Origin: Eucommia ulmoides | Taxonomy: Eukaryota; Streptophyta; Magnoliopsida; Garryales; Eucommiaceae | Direction: 5' to 3' | Assembly (NCBI GenBank): GCA_016647705.1 | Contig: CM028329.1 | Span: forward strand, 54,701,231 to 54,765,230 | DNA: 64,000 bases | Shown here: positions 37,140 through 48,489 of the stretch, one piece after another | Layout: each line of letters starts with the position of its first letter | Numbering within the stretch: position 1 is the first letter of the stretch | The notes under the pieces: generated by a model | What the model was told of the DNA's origin: nothing | The model's database searches: none | The model's input: the letters and a program-made list of their open reading frames with translations, nothing else | Made by a program: the position numbers and the translations under genes

Positions 37140-37452
37140 TATAAAGATAACTATACTATATAATCTGAATTTGATTTGACGGAGATCATAGATACATCTA
37201 AAATCCTGAAGTTGTCTAGGAACTAATATTGAATCTTCAAGGATTGGGTGAAAAACGAATGAACTGGTGTAAGAACCACAAGGATATAACAGAAAATATA
37301 TTATGTGAGCCTTAAATCATAAACCAGAGGCCAAAAACAGAATCAGAACACTAAAAAACCCCCAAGAACCGGTCCAACTTCACAGAAAACCGGTCAAAAA
37401 AGGCCTGAACCAGTCCGAGGAAACAGGAGGGGCGTGAGATTTGAGAGGGAGT
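37140..37452 (-). other. Copia copy 2 leader and its junction with the Athila-type LTR
   Basis: The leader is related to that of copy 1 ('gaccggttttctgtgaagttgg'-type phrases). At about 37,440-37,452 it meets the Athila LTR with no Copia 5' LTR or primer-binding site between, so about 300-500 bp of Copia are missing. Confidence 0.6.
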
Positions 37453-38684
37453 TGAACGCGACTTTTTTCATGCCTTAATTTACTCGCAAGTGCACGAGGT
37501 CTAGTTTTAATATAGTGGACCTTTCGATCGGTTATTGTCCTCTAGGAAACGTGTTTGATTAATTGAATACCGCAATTTAAATAATATTATATTATCTCGA
37601 CGGTTCAAGAAATGTTTGAATTTGAATAATTAAAAACTAAGTTAAACTAAAAACTATTGCGTTAATTCTAATTAAATGGATTACCTAGGGATTGATTTCA
37701 TTCACTTAATACATGTTTGACTTCATTTAGTTAATAATAACGGTGTTTATCCTATCCGACAATCTCGGTATCTTAAACTCGCTCATTACCTCTCCCGAGT
37801 GTAAAATGAGCGAATATGTGACTTCGCGTCACGCCGAAGTCCCCCTCAACGTCTATATGACCCTTAGTCACATGAGTCTTGACCCAACCTCATGGATTGC
37901 ACACTTTCTAACACCCTCCCTGGTCGTTAGATCGTCATGATGTGTTTAACCCTAGTTCGAATCCGGAGTTACCTCTCCCGAGTGTCAAACCCCATATTCT
38001 CAAAACTAACCTTAATACCTTAACAAACATATCAAGATTGTAATAAAACGGTAAACACAATCGGATTTAGACAAACAACCGTTAAAGAAACATATATTCA
38101 ATCAAACATGTATTTACATGAGTTACATCAATCCATTGATAATATCTATCTAGCCTACCATGATCTCAACCATTGAAACATTAAAACAAGAAGGATTCAT
38201 CATCATTCACAATAAAAGGTTAAGTTACAAAGATAGAAACAAGGAAAGAAATATCAAATCTTAGAGTGGAGTCGTCCACTGTCGCCAAAGATCGATTCAG
38301 AAGTGTTTCCTCTTCTCCAAAATGTTAATCTCCTCTTCAAGCTCTCCAAAATATGATTTTGATCAAGTGTGGAACGTTTTGTGCAAATGGGAGAACAAGT
38401 GGATTAAATACAAGGCTCCAAAATATCTAAAAATATCTAAAATTTGTGCAGAGTGACCGTCGCTGCGGTGGTTTTTCTGCATTCCCAACATTTTCAGCGG
38501 TGGGTTTGTTGCTTTGAAACGTTGTTCTTTTCATCGCTTTCCCACCGTTTTGCTTGTTTATTGCTCGTTTACGTCCTTACACCTGATTTACATAAAAACA
38601 AACAAAAACGCAATAAAATATTACTAAAACACTCGAAAACTACCAAATTCGACTTAGAAGTAGATAGGTATTTTCAACCCATCA
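37453..38684 (-). mobile_element. 3' LTR of an Athila-type element, copy 2
   Basis: On minus it starts TGATGGGTTGAAAATACC, directly after a polypurine tract, and ends gcgttca; length 1,232 bp. It matches the plus-strand copy at 6,017-7,286. The TATA-like 'cttgtatttaatcc' and the GC-rich 'ccaccgcagcgacggtcac' palindrome region are shared. Confidence 0.8.
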
Positions 38685-38700
38685 AATACCCCCAAACTTG
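38685..38700 (-). other. Polypurine tract of the Athila-type element
   Basis: On minus it reads CAAGTTTGGGGGTATT immediately before the LTR start TGATGGG. Confidence 0.8.
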
Positions 38701-39432
38701 AAATTTTGCTAGTTGTCGAGCAAAACATCCTAATACTAAAATAAACTAATAGTACTATTAACTAAATGCTAAACAAAAAATGAAAATAAAATAAAATATA
38801 ACAAATAAGCAGTAATCGCATGCAAGTTCCAAGCTCAATCGAAGAAACCAAGTTGTTCTTCCCTCAACAGCCCCTAATCAGATCAAGTTCAGGAATAAAA
38901 CACACCATGTGGTGTTCTAGAATTTCAACACTCAATGTCAGTACAAACCATTCTAGATCTATTCAAAGTGTGTGTGTGAGAACTCAAATATATAACTATC
39001 CAAACACCAGATTGGATTATTCAATTACTAAGCTCATGACTTAAACCGTAAAGGATTAGGAAAACCATATGCTTAACTCGGCTCGACTATCCACTAATGT
39101 AGGTTCGGAAATTCACAGAGTTCAATAGAGCTTAGTTCGGCTTTGGAGAATGGCCAAAGGTATCTCAAGACTAGAAAACAGGTAATCGTTATATTTCAAC
39201 GATACCCAAGGCACAAACGCTTTTCGCTATTTCACTCTCGAAACCCCAAACATTTAAAACACAACCCTGAACAAGAATTTAAGAACTTTGTACTCACTTG
39301 TCAAAAGAAGCGAAAATAAAACTATATTCACATAGTTTTTTTTGTTTTTTTTTTAGAACAACATAACACATCCCCAAATTTATTCGATTTTGTACAATTA
39401 AAGGGGCGTGTAAATAAAATCGAAAAATGACA
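38701..39432 (-). other. Athila-type element, 3' non-coding region, part 1
   Basis: Non-coding DNA between the LTR and the solo LTR inserted at 39,438. No protein motif found. It resumes at 42,682 after the insertion. Confidence 0.55.
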
Positions 39433-40059
39433 AGTGATATCACACCCCACCCTGGGCATCTGTCACCGTGGGGTCGACGCGACGTCGACATGACATCACT
39501 TGACTAACCAATTTAAATACGATAATATACAAACTTTCATCTACACATCATATATATATATATAATAACTTCATACTTTAGGTCACATCTGTCCCAAAAA
39601 TAGAAACAATAAATAGAACTCATGAACCTTCCTTAGGTTCATCTTCTGACAGCTCGTCTCAAATTACTCTCGTATAACTCCAATGCCTGACCCGTATAAC
39701 TCTAACTAGTACCAGTAGGGGACCAACCAACTCCTATCTGTTCCACCTGCGAGTATACTATCTTCTTAATAAAATATTTTATAATAACAATTCATATTCA
39801 CAACATATAAATGGATCAAACGTAAGTATATAAACAACACGTAGCTAGTAAAATTCTCTATAATATAAGCAGTGAAAATAAACCAATAAGTATAAGTTCC
39901 ATTCACCATAATAAATAATAAATCACCCAATATAAGTAAAACACCACATCTCAAACACACATCTCAAACCACCACTCCACCACAACACACATTGGTTAGC
40001 CATAGTGATCGTTTTAACCTCACGATCGGGAGTTGCAACGATACCGTAGGATTTGCCTT

Positions 40060-40205
40060 CCTGAAGAACACCCATCACTCTATCGAAGCAGATAATCCAT
40101 CACTCTACCGAAGCAGATAATTATCACTCTGCCAAAGCAGATAATCTATCACTCCGTCGAAGCAGATAATTCATCACTCTGCCAAAGCAGATAAATACTA
40201 TTGTA
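40060..40205. repeat. Minisatellite, ~21-22-bp unit, in the solo LTR
   Basis: About six units of 'atcactctgccgaagcagataa' form, more regular than those at 865-1,112. Confidence 0.75.
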
Positions 40206-41199
40206 TCGTGAAGTCAATAACATCGTCAAATCAATAACATCATCGTTAAATTACGAATCAATAGCATCGTCTAATTAATAACATCGTCAAATCAATAACA
40301 TCAACCTCTATCTCCCAAAACTGATTTAATTTAAATATGATTTTTCCCTCTTCTTTTAAAACCAACGAAATCCACATTTCCACAATTCCACAACCAACCA
40401 AAACCAATTTAATTCAAAAATCATGTTTTTCACTTTCATCTAAAATACCCACTAATTTCAGTAAAAACTATTTTTCCACCTTTGTTATTAGAAAACTAGA
40501 CATATTTGGAAAAACAGATATTTTCCACTCTCTTTTAAAACTACCAAATCCAACGAAAAACCGTTTTCACCTTCCTTTCGAAAACCATCGTAATATCACG
40601 AAAATCCATTTTACCAACTCATCCAAAATCTGCTTGATCCACAAAATTTTAAAAGCATCTAATGTAAATACAACCATTTTCTATTATATATAGATATAAA
40701 AATAGGTTGGTAAGAAGACAGTACACTCACCTAAATATCCGTTTCCATAAACTCTCGCCAACTATCCTCTACCGGTACTCCAGTGCCTGCGAACCTAATA
40801 GGGATAGGGCCTAAATTAATATTTTATGTAAACATATCTAAATCACGAATTGTAGATCCTAAATTTCGTAATTCCCTATTCCCCGCACTTTATTATAAAA
40901 TTACTATATCGATCTATTTCCTATCGTCATTTTCAATTTAGGCATTTAAATACATATATTAAAGAAGTTCGAAATTCTACTTTTTTTTTCAAATTTTTTT
41001 GTCGGCTGCGAGATTGGATCATTAAGTTTAGTGGGGTGGTTTGTGCAAATTTTCCTTTTTCTTTTTCTTTTCTTTTTCTCTTTTGGTTCTGTTTGTTGGG
41101 TTTTCTGCTACCGATCAATTCTCGCGCGCCCCCACCAGTTCTCTCTCTTCTGCTTCCGCTATCGATTCAGCCAACCCATCACAATTTACCCACGGACCC

Positions 41200-41930
41200 A
41201 CATGATCGCCAATCAATTACATCCACACACGCACAACAAAGCCGGACTAATACACACGCCGGCCGATGCTACATCCGGTCACACACCCCCACGGCCATTT
41301 CTGTTTCAGTTTCGTTGCAGCCCACCACTAGAGAAGCAGAAACACACACGCACCCACACCAACGACGCTGAACCGCATACCCACACTCGTCGGATGATGG
41401 CGACGCCACACCCACGACGATCACACACACGCGCGATTGGACAACATATGCACCCACAACACATATCAAACCACACACATGCACACTGCAATCACACACA
41501 CACCCATAATAGCAACCCACACAGCCCACCGACGAATGGCACCCACACAACCGAGCCACACATACGCATTCAATCCGACACCCATGAAATCGACTAAACG
41601 AACACTTACACACACAACGAAACACGTCGTAGCACATAAACAACGGCAACGAACAACGACGATCCCACATCTCCGACAACGATGAACGAAAAACAGGACA
41701 CACACACAGAACAAATTACCACACACCCACCTGACCGTCGGAACACATACATGCACAATACCAATCAGAACGCCCACACACAATCGCACACCCACACACA
41801 CACTACCTGCAAATTACACACCCATACATGCATCACACATGCATGCTCATACACAGCACACACATACCCAATTGACCAGAATAGAGTATTCACACACACA
41901 CTTACCAATAGTCACCGTCGATAACCCAAT
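41200..41930. repeat. CA-rich, strand-asymmetric tract in the solo LTR
   Basis: About 700 bp dominated by CAC/ACA with CG-containing interruptions. The plus strand is nearly free of runs of G and T. It corresponds to 2,060-2,505 in the other copy but is longer here. Confidence 0.7.
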
Positions 41931-42681
41931 TTCTCCGGCCGACCATGACTTGTCTTGCATCGGCTGGCACGGGAATCCCCCACACCCCAAAAAATACCCA
42001 TTGCCGACGATCACCAAGAACGATCCACCGTTCCTCTCTTTAAATTCCATTACTGCTCCTCTCTTTCTAGCCAAACCACCAAGCCTTCAACATCGGGGAT
42101 CAACCCCCATGCACCTCTGACTCCCTCTCCGACGATTGCTCTTTGACCCCAACTCCGGCCTGCTCTCTCTCTTTCTCTCTCTAGATTTTTCTTTGATTTC
42201 AGATTTGATTTTAGATTTTTGTTGATCTCTACATGTATGATGATGTATATATATTCATGTAAGTAGTGGATCAGCCTGTTTTCTCTTCAAGCCACGTCGC
42301 CCACAATTCCTCTCTCTCTGATTCCGGCCTCTGGTTCAACGCTCGACACCCACAGACATAGATGTATATATGTATATATATTAAAAAATATATATATATA
42401 TATTATTTAATTGCTCTTTTCTCTCCCAACTTCCTTAAAGTCTTCTTTTGAGTTCAATTTGCCATTTATAAGTTTCTTAAATTGCAATTTAATCCCTAAC
42501 AGTTAAACTTTTATAAATTGAATGACAATTTGGATCCTAAGTTTGGAACAATATTTTTAAATTTACAATTTGACCCCTAAACTTTTTAATTTGAATTTTA
42601 ATTAACACCATTTTGCCCCGTATTTTCCCACATACTCTAAAATGCAACTATTATGTGCTACGATTGGGGTCTTACAAGTGA

Positions 42682-43486
42682 ATACACTAAAACTGACCCA
42701 ATAAAAAGTTCTTCTGAAACCCGACCGTTCACTTCAAGTAACATAAACTAATGCTAACTTGATTTCACTCAATTTGTGTGTTTAGCTTAGTGACAGTGGT
42801 GTGGAAATTTTTTAATTGGATAAGGTATTGATACATGTTCATAATTGAAAAGGTTATCAGTTTTGACAGGGTAACGAGGGATAGAATTTTACAAGGTTAG
42901 CTTCAAAAGCTCAAGTGATAAAAATGAAGGCCTAAATCATGCCTCCTGAACTTCCTCACCTAGGATTTTGCCTCAAGTTTCGCCTCAACTACCTCACTAG
43001 AGGATAATTTTCATCATCGGGTAATGGTCCAGATGAACTCAACAACCCAATTACTACTCCATACATAAACATATCTAGACTAAATCTAAACACTAGCATA
43101 CATACACTAAACTAAGCATTACACATGCATAAACAAAAAATTAAATTAAAACTTAAATATAACTTAAAGTCTACAACATATATCAAAATGTCTATAAAGC
43201 ATAAAACTAAGCATACATACTAAACATATCTAGTCCAATATAATACATCAAAAATTTTCATCCTTCTTCAACAAAAACAAAATTGGATGAACATCTTCCC
43301 CAAACTTAAAATAGGCAGTGTCCACATTGATTGAACAGCGAACCCAATAGAAATATATAGCAATCATGATAAAAATGGGTTCCGAACATATACCTTGGAG
43401 GTGAGATGTAGAAGCCTCACCTCCTACCGTCCACCGGGGGGAACGGCATCGCCACCACCGTTTTGTCGGAAAGGATTGTGTGGTGG
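42682..43486 (-). other. Athila-type element, 3' non-coding region, part 2
   Basis: Continues the non-coding 3' region. A 'tttaagtttgggg' phrase on minus near 43,290-43,310 resembles the element's own polypurine tract. No coding motif. Confidence 0.5.
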
Positions 43487-44447
43487 TTACAATTGGTGTG
43501 GCTGGAATTGCGGCATTGGTGGATAAGTGCTCATATCGAAATCGATGTGCGCGCCAAAGAGCCACTGGACCTGATCTTGTTGGCGAGTATAATGGTCCAA
43601 GAAAATTTGGAGCTCGGCATTCTCATTTCTGATGTTGTACTGCTCCAGCCGGATTTTCCTGGAGCCCTTGATGTACGCTCTCCAATGTGATTGCGGGGCG
43701 ACTGGGAGCTTCGGGAACAGGGGCCTCAGATGGCCCTGCCTCTTCTTCTTGTTCGGCATCTTGCTCTCCAGTCCTTGTACTCTGCCTTTCCACATGCTAG
43801 TAATAACGGTGAGATTGAGTGGCACGACAGGAGGACAAAGGCTATCCCCGACTATTGCTACATCGGCCCGTCTGAAAAGTTCAGTCAATAGTGATGGAAA
43901 GGGAAGGCTGACCTTGGTCGTCTGGACGGGATGAAGAATGAATGAATAAATCAAGAATCCGACATTCAACGGCTTCCCTGTCTAAATAGCATATAGTGTC
44001 ATAGCTCGTTCTTTCGAGACGTCGGACAAGTGAGACGTCGGGAGAAGGCTCGCATAAACGAAATGAGACCATATCTTTGGAATTGGATTCAGGAACTTGG
44101 ACGGGAAGATGGCTAGACTCAGCTCTGTATGAGTTCATTCGACATTTCTAGCGATTAGGGCCCGGATCACCGTATTCATGCTTGGGTCACTATCTCCGTA
44201 CAGGTCTTGAGATCGTTCCGGAGCAACCAACCCCAACACTTCATTTATTCGCTTGGGACTAAAGAGGATGGGACGAGTTTGGACCCTGGTCCGGTTGTTC
44301 TAAGCTTCAACAATATTAGCATAAAATTCCTGGACTAGAACAACCTCACCCCGGGGTAGTGAGCAACTTAAAGTCACTAGCGGAACCCCCGGGTTGAGAA
44401 TCGGATCCTTCTCCCCTTGGTTATTTTGATACGGCACGTTTTGGCAT
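43487..44447 (-). pseudogene. 'Putative plant transposon protein' ORF of the Athila-type element
   Basis: A single minus frame shows VLVQEFYANIVEA, then ILFSPKRINEVLGL, then IWSHFVYASLLPTSHLSDVS, then GKPLNVGFLIYSFI, and LPFPSLLTELFRRADVAIV. This order is characteristic of the plant transposon protein domain often found as an extra ORF in Athila-like elements; its function is not known. The likely start is ATG at 44,445-44,447 (MPKRAVSK). At least three in-frame stops (in VEA*, NVE* and YAI*) and one frameshift near 44,350 break it. The C-terminal part is open to the TAA at 43,487. The Gln-rich end (QQDQVQW, then MPQFQPHQL) is also typical. Confidence 0.75.
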
Positions 44448-44778
44448 TGTCCCTATCAATCACAATCACAAACACGGCAACCCAATCACATATGAACAAT
44501 GCAAAGCAATCCCATGAATCAAAACCATCAAGAACACGACGCAATCGCAAAGGGCACACACTAATCACAATGGATTCAACAAAATTTCAACAATGTAGCA
44601 TGTAATCTTGTATCACACAATGTAACTAGCCATAGAAATAACGTTCATCACCAAAAATCAATCCGAAACCCCAAAGTGATAAAGAAAATCGCAAAAATGG
44701 GGTTCAAGGGTTTAGGGAATAATCCAAATCAACCCGTGATTTCAACATAAACATGAAATATAAGATCAAGAACACTTA

Positions 44779-44818
<40 letters not shown>

Positions 44819-45421
44819 ATCAAACGGGTTGAGAATGGAAGAAATCGCCAATTTGGTTGCTTTTACCCTAGATTCCGAAAATGGGTTGAAGATTGAGTTT
44901 TTGGTGAATAAAAATGGTGGAAATCTTTAATTTGGAAAATGAAAGGATGTATTTTTGGATTTGGCAATGGTTTGAGAGGATGAAAATTGAGAGGTTTTGG
45001 AAATTTTGGGTGATTTTTTCGGATGTTCTCTGAAGCGACGCCTATTTAATTCGAACAGGGGCTTCACCGCCACGGCGGTGAAGCACCTTTTTTTAAAATC
45101 TTGCTCACTGGAGTTTCACTGCTGCGGCGGTGAGTTTATCACGGCAGTGGCAGGCTCTCTGCTAGTTTTCCTTGTTTTCTTCATTTTTTCACAACAAGGC
45201 TCCACACCACTCGCTTCCACTTCGCGACTTTAACGATTTTAAGTACGAAACACTACCCCGAGCATCCAAACTCCTCAATTCACCTCCAAACACGTTCCGA
45301 GACCATTTTGGCCTTCAAAAAGTAAATAATACCAAAAGACGAGCAAACATCATACCTTTGGTTTCACATCAAAAAGTGTACTTGATTTACCGTCCCTAAC
45401 TGGACTTAGCGAATTCCAAGA
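44448..45421 (-). other. Region between the two Athila ORFs, polymerase missing
   Basis: Reverse transcriptase, RNase H and integrase would be expected after protease, but none was found. Instead there is a poly(A) tract (about 44,781-44,814), a perfect 24-bp palindromic stretch at 45,061-45,084 with 11-bp arms, and other caccgc/gcggtg words at 45,110-45,150. On minus, 'aattaaataggc' next to the palindrome could be a weak promoter. Confidence 0.55.
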
Positions 45422-46697
45422 TCAATCGTCAATGAGGGGGATACTCTCCACAACTCGTTCTTCATTTTCGATATAGCGTTTGATCCCCTCCTCATCACCT
45501 TCCAGTTCGACTGAGCCTAATAGAAATTTGCTTGATCCAGAACGGTCCAGACGATCTACAAAAGGTGTGCCGGCTTTAGGTACGGCTTTTGGTACATCCT
45601 TCAGTACAGCTTCCATAGATAGGACGTAGTCCACAACACCTTCCTGCGTGGTTAAGCATTTTTCACCAAAATCCCCTATAGATAGGGAATTTGAGATAGT
45701 ATGTTCCATTGAATCCCGATTCACATTTTCATGAAAGAATTGGCTAACGCTCGAGTCCACCACTTCTACTCGGTTGCATTTAGAGCATTCATCTGGAAAG
45801 TTCATAGTTTTGAAAATGTTGAACTTTACCTCATCTTTGTTCACTCGCAAAGTCAAATTGCCATTATGCACATCAATTAAAGTTTTTCTCGTTGCAAGAA
45901 AAGGCCTCCCAAGGATGATTGGAATCTCCCTATCCTCCTCCATTTCTAACACGACAAAGTCCACCGGGAAAATGAACTTGTCCGCCTTCACCAAGACATC
46001 TTCAATAATACTTTTCGGATAGGTCAACGATCGGTTAGCCATTTGAAAGAAAATTGTGGTTGGATTTGCATTACGAAGTCCCAACTTCCGATAGACAGAA
46101 GATGGCATCAGGTTGATACTGGCACCAATATCACATAGTGCTTTGTCAAAATGAGATTTCTCGATAGTACACAGAATCGTGAAATTCTCGGGATCCTTAA
46201 ACTTTTCAGGCAATTTCCTTTCCAGTATAGCACTATATTCCTCCGTCATTTTGACCATCTCGCACTCCTCCAACTTCTTCTTCTTCGTCATTATGTCTTT
46301 CAAGAACTTTCCATAGTAGGGCATTTGTTCTAACGCATCCGCAAAAGATATGTTGATTTGTATTTTCTTGAAAATGTCAAGAAATTTTGCGAATTGAAAA
46401 TCCAACTTCTTCTTTTGGAATCTTTGCGTATAAGGTAAAGGTGTGGTGAGAATCGGTGGATTGTCTGGGAATGTAATTCTCCCGGGAATCACCCTTTGAT
46501 CTTCTCTCTTCTCTTCAACTTTCTCTTCTTTCTTCTTCTCATTTTTCTCCTCCATCATGTCTTCATTCTTCTCATCATTTCTCTCAACAACTTTTTCGTC
46601 AACTTCCTCCTCAACATTTTTCCTTGGTTCATCATGGTTAACATCCTGATTAACTCTTGACTCTTCTTCCGCCTTGAATTTTTGTGCTGACTTTCAT
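45422..46697 (-). pseudogene. Athila-type gag C-terminus and aspartic protease, 5'-truncated
   Basis: The frame is open from about 46,697 to the stop at 45,422, with Lys/Glu-rich repeats at its start, then LPYTQRFQKKKLDFQFAKFL, FADALEQMPYYGKFLKDIM and the retropepsin active site LCDIGASINLMPSSVYRKLG. IPIILGRPFLATRKTLIDVH follows. These are standard Athila gag-protease landmarks, and the catalytic Asp is kept. The polyprotein stops soon after the protease (VESIPLIDD) instead of running on into polymerase. The N-terminal gag is missing: unrelated AT-rich DNA begins at about 46,700. The surviving frame has no internal stop, in contrast to the neighbouring ORF. Confidence 0.85.
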
Positions 46698-47690
46698 ATA
46701 ATACAACACTATTGAATTTCTAAAAAAAAATTAATATAGTGCGTAGTTATATGAACAAAAAAATTAAGTTTGTCAACGTTTATTAAGAACTCGAATTTTT
46801 TTGGTAGTCAAAATTTTAAAAAAAAATTAAATAAATAAATAAATAAATAAAAAGAACTATAAATGAATCAGGACGAAAATCAATAAGAGGACAAATACAC
46901 CATTGGCACATAATAATTTGGACCTATTACAAAAAAATATATATATATAAAATGGATCACTGGTTAAAATTTTTAAATCGTTAGAGTACTTGACGCATAT
47001 ATCACGTTACCTATAGGCTATATAGCCTATATTATTTAATCAATTTAAGAGTGACTTTTTTTTAATTTGTTGATTTTAATATACTTTTCTTTCAATAAAT
47101 ATTTAAAACGCATTATCATAATTTTTTTAATTTTAATATATTTTTTTATTCAACTTTTAAATTTCTTGATCTGGTGGGGTGAGCTGTATTAAGTGTAACA
47201 CCACCCCACCAAAAATTCAAAAGAATCTTGGCGAGAGGTTTCACTCTTTAGAAAAATCAGATCATCCAAAAGTTAAAAAAAATTACTTGGATGACTTTTT
47301 ACAAATTGATATTTTTAGGGAGTAGAATTTTTGAAGGAATTTCTCGAAATTCAATTCGGGTCCCAAATTCACGGTATTGGATGTACCAGCTGGACCTATG
47401 GAGCAAAAATCATAATTACTTCGAAAATGAATTCTCAGGGTAGCAATCCTCTATATCTAAAATTAATTCTCAGGGTAGCAATCCTCTATATCTATTCTAA
47501 TATGGTATGAAGCCATCTCAAAATTTCACCCATAAAAACCTCTTTTGTTTTTATCCTTAAATATAGGGAAAATGACATTTTTGGTCCCTAAAGTATGGAT
47601 ATTTATTTAGACCTTAAGATTTGTTAAACTACACATTTGGTCTCTTAAGTTCCACATTTATTTCTGATGGAGGTAAATTTGGTCGTGAAG
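46698..47690. other. AT-rich spacer, no gene
   Basis: Nothing recognisable beyond low-complexity AT DNA and a 'ggtccctaaagtatgg' phrase of a dispersed-repeat type near 47,583. Confidence 0.5.
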
Positions 47691-47734
47691 CCCACACGTG
47701 CATAAAGGTTCATCCAAAAACCCCAAGCACAAAG

Positions 47735-48450
47735 AATGGTCCGGGCTGAGGGCTCGAAACACCCTTAGCTTGGACATATACAAAAGGGAGAACCTAAAAT
47801 CATCCAAGCCTCCTTTAAGTCCAAGTGTCAAAAATGGGCCGAGCTGAGGGCTCTGAGCACCCTCAGCTCGGATATCCGCGAAGTGGTTGGCCTGCAATTT
47901 GAAGCCCCCAAATTGCTATGAAGATTAAAGGGCCGAGATGAGGGGTCCGAGCACCCTCATCTCGGATCACCCCCAAATGGACCACTGAAACCAAAAAGGT
48001 TATGTCCGAGAAAAGGGATCCGTGCACCCTCAACTCAGTTCATTCTCTAAGTGGCTCCCTAAAGCCACCATGAAGGTCGGAGAAGCCGATTTGAGGGGTC
48101 CGAGCACCCTCATCTCGAATTGCCTGCCACATAGCTTCCTAGAGCTGCCAAATCTGAGAAGAAAATCAAAGAAGTCGAGATGAGAGATCCGAGCACCTCA
48201 TCTTGGATTATTCCCAAACTGGGCCCTCAATTCCAAAATGAAAATTGAAGCGCCTAGGTGAGGGATCCGAGTACCCTTATCTCGGTTTTCCTCCAAGTGG
48301 AACCTCCCAGCATACGATTGAAGCAGAGTGTTTGAGCTAAGGGGTCCGAGCACCCTCAACTCGAATTTTCTCCAATTGGGCCCTCCTAGTTCGCACCGAA
48401 GATCAGCAAGCCGAGCTGAGGGATCCGAGCACCCTCAATTCGGATTCCTC
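47735..48450. repeat. Tandem array of ~9 hairpin-forming units (period ~75-100 bp)
   Basis: Each unit holds an inverted repeat of the form CCGAGCTGAGGG - 9-nt loop - CCCTCAGCTCGG. The centres lie near 47,757, 47,855, 47,948, 48,025, 48,102, 48,190, 48,273, 48,348 and 48,427. The loop is usually gtccgagca or atccgagca. The second unit pairs perfectly over 12 bp. The third also pairs perfectly although both arms changed (GAGATGAG with CTCATCTC). Spacers between hairpins carry 'aagtgg', 'cccaaa' and 'gaagatcaa'-type words but vary more. The array precedes two TATA-containing modules, so it may be the U3 part of an LTR. Confidence 0.85.
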
Positions 48451-48489
48451 TCCATATAGAGCTCCTAATGCCGTTTTGGCATCCTCTCC

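Larger units (their letters stand above)
27316..37440 (-). mobile_element. Copia-type element, copy 2, split by a nested LTR element
   Basis: Same family as the copy at 11,691-16,544, on the opposite strand. From 5' to 3' on minus: leader (37,440-37,140), protease to reverse transcriptase (37,139-34,591), a foreign 6.2-kb insertion (34,585-28,389), then the rest of reverse transcriptase and RNase H (28,388-27,430) and a short 3' LTR. The 5' LTR and primer-binding site are missing; the leader abuts an Athila-type LTR at about 37,453. Removing the insertion and one copy of its target duplication makes the reverse transcriptase frame continuous, so the nesting is secure. Confidence 0.88.
39438..42676 (-). 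mobile_element. Solo LTR (3.24 kb), copy B of the long LTR-like repeat
   Basis: On minus it starts TGTAAGACCCC and ends GTGTGATA. It is flanked by the 5-bp duplication agtga (39,433-39,437 and 42,677-42,681). No internal domain remains, so it formed by recombination between two LTRs. It matches 208-3,009 throughout. It contains the conserved cassette (about 39,996-40,050), a 'tcactctgccaaagcagataa' minisatellite and a long CA-rich tract. The frames open across the CA-rich tract are compositional and not genes. It sits inside the non-coding part of the Athila-type element. Confidence 0.85.

Noticed and set aside
41031..41801. Several overlapping open frames on both strands
   Set aside because: Same CA-rich composition effect inside the solo LTR; no start context, splice structure or protein family.
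208..42676. Copies A and B as the two LTRs of one 42-kb element
   Set aside because: Copy B has its own target duplication and sits inside an Athila-type element, so the two are independent insertions.
43463..43934. Plus-strand open frames across the transposon-protein ORF
   Set aside because: Antisense shadows of the minus-strand frame, which shows ordered family motifs.
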